The position numbers and the translations under genes were made by a program. The notes beneath the pieces were generated by a model, which worked only from the letters and a program-made list of their open reading frames with translations, was not told the origin of the DNA and made no database searches. From Kocuria coralli (GTDB taxonomy: Bacteria; Actinomycetota; Actinomycetes; Actinomycetales; Micrococcaceae), in assembly GCF_008831305.1 (NCBI RefSeq), contig NZ_ML708611.1, positions 62,001-126,000 on the forward strand: DNA of 64,000 nucleotides, written 5' to 3'. Shown one piece after another: positions 58,112 through 64,000 of the stretch. Position 1 is the first letter of the stretch. Each line of letters opens with the position of its first letter.

Positions 58112-59506
58112 ATGACGACTTCTCTGCAGGAACTGATCGACGACTCGATCTTCATTTCGACCGAGCATCAGGCCCGGCTGGCCGAGTTGAGCCAGGGCGT
58201 CGAGTGGGACGTGGATTTCTCCGTGCCCTCCTTCACCCTGCAGTCCGATCCGCCCGTCGTCCTGACCCCCCACCTGCTGGGCACGGACTCCGAGCAGCGC
58301 GGTTCCTGGGTGTGGTCGTGGCAGGAGCTCGGCCACTTCCCCTCCGAGGTGGTCGCCGCCGCGGTCCAGTCCCGTGAGTCCGGGGCGCGCGCCGACGTCC
58401 CCGAGCTGATCACCGACGAGCTGCCCACCCGGGACGGTCTGGCCCGCCAGCTGACACTGGCTTCGAAGGCCCTCACCGGGGTCTGGGCGCACTACCCCGC
58501 CCGCGTGGGCAAGCAGGTCACCGCCTGGCTGCTTCTGGAGGGCCCCGAGCTGGAGCTCGCGCCGATCTCCGTGGGGGCCATGATGCAGGTCATCGCCGAG
58601 GCGCTGCAGACCGGCACGGCGGTGGACCACAACCGCGCCCTGGACTCCTACGCCCGCCTGCGCGGTCTCCACATCGAATGGGACACGGACGCCACGTGCG
58701 TCGTCACCACCCGCGACGGCGCCATGCGCTTCTGGTTCGAGGACCATCAGATCTCGGGTGTCGAGCCCGCGGAATCGGCCGTCTCCGAAGCCGATCTCAC
58801 CCGCCTCGAGCAGGATGCGCGGACCCGCCGGGAGGCGCTCGGGGCCGACCGCGCCGACGCCCGCCGGATCGCCGACGAGCAGGCCGTCCGGGACACCACC
58901 GCACGGGCGGAGGAGGAATCCGCGCGTCGCGAGGCGACGGCGGCCGCCGTCTCCTCCGGGTCTCCCGTGGACGATTCCCAGGAGCCGCTGCCCGCGGAGC
59001 TCTCCCGCGAGGATCTCGAGGCGCCCGTCCCCGGTTCCGCCGAGGCCGGCGAGGACCTGCCGTACGACCAGGAGCCGCGCCGCGACGTCGCCCCGGGCGA
59101 GGTCACCACCACGACCGTGCCCTCCCTGGCCGAGGAACGCGACGCCGAGGGCGTGGCGGAGGACCGCAACGCCCAGCCGGACACCGAGCCGTCGGAGGTC
59201 CTCGAGGGGACGGACGGCTTCTCCGACGAGACCGCGGACCGGGAGGCGCCCGCTGCGGAGTCGCCCGAGACCATTGCCGCGGACGAGGAGCCCGGGTCCG
59301 ACGGCGAGGCCGCCGAGGTTCAGCCGGAGGTCGTGCAGCCCCGTGTCGAGGAGCCTGCCGTCGCCCGTCCCGTGGGCGAGGAGGCCGTGGAGCCCGTCGA
59401 ACGCGCGGAGGACGAGGCGGAGCCCGCACCCGCCGAGGACGAGCCGCGCGAGCAGGACGAGCGGCCGCGCAAGAAGGGCTTCTTCAGCCGTTTCTTCGGC
59501 GTGTGA
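58112..59506 (+). CDS. DUF6882-like protein with a long acidic tail
   Basis: 464 residues. The N-terminal 215 residues are folded: LLGTDSEQRGSWVWSWQELG recalls the DUF6882 pattern (LGS...tWlWaW), then HYPARVGKQVTAWLLLEG and MRFWFEDHQI. Residues about 225-450 are a disordered Glu/Ala/Pro/Asp region. The last 12 residues turn basic and aromatic (RKKGFFSRFFGV), which could be a membrane- or partner-binding tip. No function known. Divergent from the SseB-domain gene; both have -10 elements at the start codon, so they may be expressed together. Confidence 0.65.
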   Translation: MTTSLQELIDDSIFISTEHQARLAELSQGVEWDVDFSVPSFTLQSDPPVVLTPHLLGTDSEQRGSWVWSWQELGHFPSEVVAAAVQSRESGARADVPELITDELPTRDGLARQLTLASKALTGVWAHYPARVGKQVTAWLLLEGPELELAPISVGAMMQVIAEALQTGTAVDHNRALDSYARLRGLHIEWDTDATCVVTTRDGAMRFWFEDHQISGVEPAESAVSEADLTRLEQDARTRREALGADRADARRIADEQAVRDTTARAEEESARREATAAAVSSGSPVDDSQEPLPAELSREDLEAPVPGSAEAGEDLPYDQEPRRDVAPGEVTTTTVPSLAEERDAEGVAEDRNAQPDTEPSEVLEGTDGFSDETADREAPAAESPETIAADEEPGSDGEAAEVQPEVVQPRVEEPAVARPVGEEAVEPVERAEDEAEPAPAEDEPREQDERPRKKGFFSRFFGV

Positions 59507-59520
59507 CCGGACCGTAGTAC

Positions 59521-60447
59521 ATGACCGGACCATACCTGGCCCGGGACTCCGAGGAGAGCCGCCGGGGCGTGCTCTTCGGCGTGAGCGCCTACGGGTTATG
59601 GGGGCTGCTGCCCCTGTACTTCGTGGCGCTCGCTCCCGCCGGAGCCTGGGAGATCGTCGCCCTGCGGGTGCTCTTCTCGCTGGCCCTGTGCCTGGTCCTC
59701 CTGGTGCTTTCCGGCCAGTTCGGGCGCTTCGTGGCCGCATTCACCCAGCCGAAGGCCCTGGGGCTCTTCCTGCTGTCCGGGGTGCTCATCGGCTGCAACT
59801 GGCTTCTCTACACGATCGCCACGACGACGGGGCACACCCTGGAGGCCTCCCTCGGGTACTTCATCAATCCCATCGTCGCGATCGCCCTGGGCGTCGTGGT
59901 GCTGCGGGAGAGGCTGCGCCGGCTCCAGTGGGCGGCTGTGGGCCTGGGCCTGGCGGCCGTGGTGGTGATGTCCGTGTTCTACGGTCAGGTGCCGTGGCTC
60001 TCCCTGGGGCTGGCCTTCAGCTTCGGGATCTACGGGCTGACGAAGTCCATGCTGGGTGCCGATTGGCCGGCGCTGGTCTCGCTGACCCTCGAGACCCTCG
60101 CGATCACGCCCGTCGCGGCCGTGCTGTGCGCCTGGCTCGCTGCGGACGGCGGCCTGACGCTGGGCGGGCACGGCGCGCTGCATACGGCGCTGCTGGCCGC
60201 CACGGGCGCCGTCACCGTGGTCCCCCTGCTGCTCTTCGGTCTGGCAGCCGCCAGGATCCCCCTGAGCACCGTGGGGATGCTGCAGTACATCGCGCCGATC
60301 CTGCAGTTCGTGATCGCGGTCGTGATCTTCCACGAGGCCATGCCCCTGGACCGCTGGCTGGGTTTCGGGATCGTCTGGGTCGCCGTCGTCGTGCTGCTGG
60401 TCGATGCCTCCCGCGGCCCCCGGCGACGGCGCGAACGCCTCTCCTAG
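59521..60447 (+). CDS. rarD: EamA-family transporter RarD
   Basis: 308 residues, ten membrane helices of the drug/metabolite transporter superfamily. RarD branch features: GVLFGVSAYGLWGLLPLYF at the N-terminus, GVLIGCNWLLYTIATTTGHT, EASLGYFINPIVAIALGV and VGMLQYIAPILQFVIAV near the end. RarD was linked to chloramphenicol sensitivity in E. coli; the true substrate is not known. ATG at 59521, 14 bases after the preceding stop, so it is probably co-transcribed with it. Confidence 0.9.
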   Translation: MTGPYLARDSEESRRGVLFGVSAYGLWGLLPLYFVALAPAGAWEIVALRVLFSLALCLVLLVLSGQFGRFVAAFTQPKALGLFLLSGVLIGCNWLLYTIATTTGHTLEASLGYFINPIVAIALGVVVLRERLRRLQWAAVGLGLAAVVVMSVFYGQVPWLSLGLAFSFGIYGLTKSMLGADWPALVSLTLETLAITPVAAVLCAWLAADGGLTLGGHGALHTALLAATGAVTVVPLLLFGLAAARIPLSTVGMLQYIAPILQFVIAVVIFHEAMPLDRWLGFGIVWVAVVVLLVDASRGPRRRRERLS

Positions 60448-60457
60448 AAGACGGCGA

Positions 60458-60511
60458 ACCCCGGTCTCCTGCCGGGCATCCGGCATCGGATGCCCGGCAG
60501 GAGACCGGGGT
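60458..60511. terminator. Bidirectional terminator with 25-bp stem
   Basis: Perfect 25-bp stem (60458-60482 with 60487-60511) and 4-base loop GCAT, between rarD and the convergent metS-like gene. The longest hairpin in the window. Confidence 0.8.
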
Positions 60512-60537
60512 GAACCGCGAGGATGGCGGTGCCTGCG

Positions 60538-60651
60538 CTACTCGTCGCCGCCCTCGTCCGGTGAACGGCGCAGGTTCAGGATCGCTGCGCCCAGGCCGCC
60601 CCAGACCGTCACGCCGGCCACGACCAACATGATGATTGCCTCGGTGCTCAT
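60538..60651 (-). CDS. metS: Small subunit of a MetPS-type NSS transporter
   Basis: 37 residues: short polar start, one helix (AIIMLVVAGVTVWGGLGAAI, residues 5-24) and a tail LRRSPDEGGDE. It matches in size and place the methionine/alanine importer small subunit MetS that works with MetP in Corynebacterium. The ATG at 60651 has GAGAGGAAGG upstream and overlaps the metP stop by four bases (ATGA). Confidence 0.8.
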   Translation of the reverse strand: MSTEAIIMLVVAGVTVWGGLGAAILNLRRSPDEGGDE

Positions 60652-62384
60652 CGGGTGCCTTCCTCTCGGGTCGCTGCGGGCTCGGCGGGGCCGGTCTCGG
60701 TGGGCTCCGCTCCGGCCCACGGCTCGGCGGCGGCTTCCTTGTCGGAGTCGCGGTCGCTCCACGGCGTGCCGTCGACCACCGCCGAGCTGGTCAGGGTGGG
60801 GATCAATCCGCCCTTGAGGTACTTCTGGTCGACCCCCGGGTCCAGTACGGGAAGGGCCGGCGAAGGCTGAGCGCCGCGGGACCTCTTGGACCAGGGGATC
60901 CGGGAGACGATCACGGAGATGACCACCAGGGCGATGGCCATGCCCCATCCGAAGGTCATGACGTACCAGGTCGGGAAACCGCCGTACCCTTCGGCCAGCA
61001 CCGTGGTCATCTGGCCGATGATCGTGTAGCCCAGCACGACCACCGCCACGCCGCCGATGAAGATCATCCACGTCCTGCCCACCTTGAACGCGGAGACCGC
61101 GTTGAGGTGGTCGCGCAGGCCCGGGAGGGCGGAGAGCCCGGAGGACAGCAGGATCACGGCCACCAGGGAGGCGGCGACGATACCGAAGTTGTTGACGAAG
61201 GCGTCGGTGATGTCCAGGAGGTTCAGCCCGGTGGTCGTCGGGAACAGCAGGAGGGAGGCTGCCGCCAGCGGGATGACGACGGTCAGGGTCCCCGCCAGGC
61301 GGCCCAGGCCCAGCTTGTCCTGGATGCCGGCGATGATCACCTCGACGATCGAGATCAGGGACGTGAAGCCCGCGAAGGTCAGGGCGCCGAAGAACAGGAC
61401 CCCCAGCAGCCCGCCCAGCGGGGCCTCGGAGACGATCGTCGGGAAGGCGATGAACGCCAGGCCGATGCCGCTGGAGACCACGTCGCCGACGCCCACGCCG
61501 GAGGCCGTGGCCATGAAGCCCAGGGCGGCGAAGACACCGATGCCCGCGAGGATCTCGAAGCTCGAGTTGGCGAATCCGACCACCAGCGCCGTACTGGTCA
61601 GATCCGACTTGCGCTTGAGATAGGAGGCGTAGGTGACCATGATGCCGAAGCCCACGGACAGGGAGAAGAAGATCTGCCCGTAGGCAGCCATCCACACGGT
61701 GCTGTCGGAGAGCGCTGACCAGTCCGGGGTGAACAGCGCGTCCAGACCGCTGGCAGCGCCGTCCAGGGTGAGGGCGATGATCACCATGGCCGCGAACATG
61801 ACGAGCAGCAGCGGTATGAAGATCACGTTGAAGCGCCCGATGCCGCGCTGCACGCCCAGTGCCATGACGACGAGCAGGACCACCCACACCAGGGCCAGCC
61901 CCACCAGGACCTGCGGGACGAAGTCGAAGCCCGGCGCGACGTGGTCGGCCACCTGGAGGTACTGGCCCATGAAGAAGCCCTCGGCGTCGTCCCCCCAGGC
62001 CTCCGTCACGGAGAAGATCGTGTAGGAGCCCGCCCAGGCGATGATCACGCCGTAGTAGGCGGCGATCACGAAGCAGATGCACAGCTGCCACCAGCCGAGG
62101 AACTCGGCTTTGGGGTGCAGGCGACGGTAGGACAAGGGCGCCGAGGCCCGGTACCGGTGACCCACCGCGTAGTCGAGCATCAGCAGGGGGAGGCCGGCGG
62201 AGAGCAAGGCCACCAGATAGGGGATCATGAAGGCGCCGCCGCCGTTCTCGTACGCGATGTACGGGAAACGCCAGATATTGCCCAGGCCGATGGCCGACCC
62301 CATGGCGGCCATGATGAAGACTGTTCGGTTCGAAAAGACCTCGCGCTGACCGGCAGCGGGAGGTGCGGACTTCGGTGAGGACAC
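60648..62384 (-). CDS. metP: Sodium:neurotransmitter-symporter-family transporter (MetP-like)
   Basis: 578 residues with 12 membrane helices of the NSS family, a Na-coupled amino-acid importer. Start segment MAAMGSAIGLGNIWRFPYIA is the family signature, followed by GGGAFMIPYLVALL. The long C-terminal tail (last about 80 residues, Pro/Glu-rich) is cytoplasmic. With the tiny metS gene directly downstream, methionine/alanine uptake is the best guess. GTG start at 62384 with GAGGTGG upstream. Confidence 0.9.
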   Translation of the reverse strand: MSSPKSAPPAAGQREVFSNRTVFIMAAMGSAIGLGNIWRFPYIAYENGGGAFMIPYLVALLSAGLPLLMLDYAVGHRYRASAPLSYRRLHPKAEFLGWWQLCICFVIAAYYGVIIAWAGSYTIFSVTEAWGDDAEGFFMGQYLQVADHVAPGFDFVPQVLVGLALVWVVLLVVMALGVQRGIGRFNVIFIPLLLVMFAAMVIIALTLDGAASGLDALFTPDWSALSDSTVWMAAYGQIFFSLSVGFGIMVTYASYLKRKSDLTSTALVVGFANSSFEILAGIGVFAALGFMATASGVGVGDVVSSGIGLAFIAFPTIVSEAPLGGLLGVLFFGALTFAGFTSLISIVEVIIAGIQDKLGLGRLAGTLTVVIPLAAASLLLFPTTTGLNLLDITDAFVNNFGIVAASLVAVILLSSGLSALPGLRDHLNAVSAFKVGRTWMIFIGGVAVVVLGYTIIGQMTTVLAEGYGGFPTWYVMTFGWGMAIALVVISVIVSRIPWSKRSRGAQPSPALPVLDPGVDQKYLKGGLIPTLTSSAVVDGTPWSDRDSDKEAAAEPWAGAEPTETGPAEPAATREEGTR

Positions 62385-62509
62385 TGTCCACCTCGTGGTG
62401 CTCAGGCGCCGCCAGCCTTCGGAAGTCTGTACGGCTCAGTTCCGGTTGGTTCCGTGGTCTCCGGTGAGGGTGGCCGGATGGACGGCTTGAGCGTTCAGGT
62501 TACCCGTGC

Positions 62510-63598
62510 TCACGCGGAGCGGTGCACCATGCCGCGCGCGAAACTGTGCAGGGCCTGCTTGGCCGTGCTCTCCGGCAACGGCTCCAGGGTGGCCTCCGCA
62601 TCGGCCACCCATGCCTCCGCCACGGACCAGGAGCCCTCGATCGCCGCATGGCCGGCAAGGGCCGCAACGGCCTGGGCGAGGGCCTCGTCCGTGCTCAGGT
62701 CGCCGTCGACCAGCGTGAGCACCTCCTGCGCCGAGGCGTCGCCGTCGGCGGCCATCCTGCGCAGCATCAGCACGGGCAGGGTCGGGATGCCCTCTCGGAG
62801 GTCGGTGCCCGGGGTCTTGCCCGTCTCGCCGGAGGTCGAGGTGATGTCGATCACGTCATCGGCGAGCTGGAAGGCCACTCCGATCTTTTCGCCGTATGAC
62901 TCCATGATCTCCTGAACCTGCGCGGAGGCTCCGGCAAGCATGGAACCGTACGTCCCGCAGGCGGCGATCAGGGAACCGGTCTTGCCCGAGAGCACCTGGA
63001 TGTAGTGCTCCAGCGGGTCCATACCCTCCGGGGGTCCTGAGGTCTCCTGGAGCTGGCCCACGACGAGCCGCTCGAAGGCCTGCGCCTGGATCTGGTAGGC
63101 GCGTCCCGACAGGCTGGACACGAGCGTGGAAGCCCGGGCGAAGATCAGGTCCCCCGTCAGGATCGCCACGTTGTTGCCCCAGACGGTGTGCGCCGTCTCC
63201 ACGCCCCGGCGGACGGGGGCGGAGTCCATGACGTCGTCGTGGTAGAGCGAGGCGAGATGGGTCAGCTCGACGACGACGGAGGCGTTGATCACCTCGTCGT
63301 TGATGCCTCCCCCGATCTCGGCGGCCAGCAGGGTCAGCAGGGGGCGGATCCGCTTGCCCCCGGCCCTGAGCAGATGGGAGGCGGTGACCGCGATCAGCGG
63401 ATCGGAGCTTGCGACCTGGAGGCCCAGCCGTTGCTCGACCTCGTCCATGGCGGTGAGCAGCCGGCCCCCGAGCTGGGGGTCCTGCGCGATGGCCTCCATG
63501 CCCACGGGCAGCAGGGTCTCCGTGTCGTCGCCGACGGGCCCGCCCTCCTCGGGGCGGGGGTCGTCGGGCCGCTGCGGGGCCGGAGAGGATTCAGTCAC
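62510..63598 (-). CDS. Polyprenyl diphosphate synthase
   Basis: Trans-isoprenyl diphosphate synthase of 362 residues that makes the side chain of menaquinone. First Asp-rich motif LYHDDVMDSAPVRRG, second ADDVIDITS, with GGKRIRPLLTLLAAE and GKTGSLIAACGTYG. The residues before the first Asp-rich motif (LTHLASLYHDD) favour a chain longer than geranylgeranyl, such as heptaprenyl or octaprenyl. GTG at 63598 overlaps the preceding gene by 8 bases, as in other actinobacterial menaquinone clusters. Confidence 0.92.
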   Translation of the reverse strand: MTESSPAPQRPDDPRPEEGGPVGDDTETLLPVGMEAIAQDPQLGGRLLTAMDEVEQRLGLQVASSDPLIAVTASHLLRAGGKRIRPLLTLLAAEIGGGINDEVINASVVVELTHLASLYHDDVMDSAPVRRGVETAHTVWGNNVAILTGDLIFARASTLVSSLSGRAYQIQAQAFERLVVGQLQETSGPPEGMDPLEHYIQVLSGKTGSLIAACGTYGSMLAGASAQVQEIMESYGEKIGVAFQLADDVIDITSTSGETGKTPGTDLREGIPTLPVLMLRRMAADGDASAQEVLTLVDGDLSTDEALAQAVAALAGHAAIEGSWSVAEAWVADAEATLEPLPESTAKQALHSFARGMVHRSA

Positions 63599-64000
63599 GG
63601 TGGTTCACTCTACTGGTTTCTGCAGTCGCTTTCGCCCCGGCTCCCGGCTCCGTCCCAGCTGCCCGGTGGCCCGGTTTCCGGGGCGCAGCCCTGTTGGAGG
63701 TGGGCGGTGTCAAGGCGTCCAGGACGGCGACGGCGTGATCCTGCCAGCTGCGCGGGGGGCGGTCCGTCAGCTCGGCCATCGTCTGCACCACGAATCGCAT
63801 GAGCGGCGGCACGGACATCCCCGTGGCAAGGGCCGCCTTCATGATCCGCGGATGTCCGATGGCCTCCGCCAGCAGGCGTCCCTGGGTGAAATGAGCGCCC
63901 CATTCCGCGGCCAGGCGCTGGGGATAGCGCGCCAGCACGGCCTCCCGCTGCGCGGGACCGTTGGCCCCTATGGCCTCGAGGATGTGTTCCGCGGCGTAGC
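63591..64000 (-). CDS. menJ: Geranylgeranyl-reductase-family protein (5' end outside window)
   Basis: Only the C-terminal 136 residues are visible. The segment YAAEHILEAIGANG, then VLARYPQRLAAEWG and ALATGMSVPPLMRFVVQTMA, resembles the ends of the FAD-dependent geranylgeranyl reductase family, and the next gene is a polyprenyl synthase; MenJ in mycobacteria reduces one menaquinone isoprene unit. The last 45 residues are basic and Ala-rich. Family assignment rests on the end part and the neighbour, so it is likely but not proven. Confidence 0.75.
   Translation of the reverse strand, partial: YAAEHILEAIGANGPAQREAVLARYPQRLAAEWGAHFTQGRLLAEAIGHPRIMKAALATGMSVPPLMRFVVQTMAELTDRPPRSWQDHAVAVLDALTPPTSNRAAPRKPGHRAAGTEPGAGAKATAETSRVNHRD

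Overview
The window is high-GC chromosomal DNA from an actinobacterium. The family is most likely Micrococcaceae (Kocuria, Micrococcus or Arthrobacter type). The grounds are the rpoBC / rplJL / rplKA / nusG / secE / tRNA-Trp / aspC order, the actinobacterial pairs glnR-mshD and hadAB-like MaoC genes next to murB, and mycothiol synthase. Genes are dense and mostly core; I see no insertion sequence, prophage or CRISPR array. Genus assignment is inference from gene content and order only.

Layout. 1-12.6 kb: transcription/translation block on the minus strand (partial rpoC, rpoB, rplL, rplJ with an attenuator leader, a tandem-GNAT gene, rplA, rplK, nusG, secE, tRNA-Trp). 12.9-17 kb: aminotransferase, a small membrane protein, polyphosphate kinase 2 and phosphofructokinase. 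17-19.6 kb: a tight minus-strand operon (membrane protein, 35-residue membrane peptide, nitrobindin-like protein, YgfZ-like folate protein). 19.9-25.9 kb: plus-strand glnR, mshD, mutT1-type hydrolase, thyA-dfrA, a GNAT gene and a gamma-proteobacterial-type asd. 25.9-30.2 kb: minus-strand MaoC pair, MFS transporter, murB and PGPGW protein joined by 4-base overlaps (murB instead follows the MFS gene by 10 bases), below tRNA-Thr and tRNA-Met.

30.3-41.5 kb is the main accessory block: a membrane-anchored protein with an Asp/Trp tail, then three glycosyltransferases, an ABC exporter and a double aminoglycoside-phosphotransferase-fold protein in one overlapping operon, headed by an OmpR-type two-component system. 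A short motif (ATGAG-N5-GATGA on the plus strand) lies in front of both the sensor kinase and the glycosyltransferase operon. This looks like a regulated surface-glycan or glycoconjugate export system whose product I cannot name.

41.7-51.3 kb: DEAD-box helicase, AlkA-type glycosylase, a VIT-family Fe/Mn transporter behind a good DtxR/IdeR-like box, a cation antiporter, a TetR/SnoaL-like divergent pair, thioredoxin, tRNA-Tyr, a small secreted protein, yajQ and htpX. 51.5-56.3 kb: a large ECF sigma factor fused to a zinc-finger anti-sigma domain, a membrane helix and a long extracytoplasmic Pro/Glu/Ala tail, divergent from a Fur-family regulator and catalase. 56.4-64 kb: a divergent SseB-domain / DUF6882-like pair, rarD, a MetPS-type transporter with its tiny subunit, a polyprenyl diphosphate synthase and the end of a geranylgeranyl-reductase-family gene.

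Regulation. Several genes (thioredoxin, murB, asd, antiporter, the SseB pair, probably the sensor kinase) have a TANNNT -10 hexamer 6-7 bases before the ATG and no ribosome-binding site, which suggests leaderless transcripts. Most gene ends carry long GC-rich hairpins.
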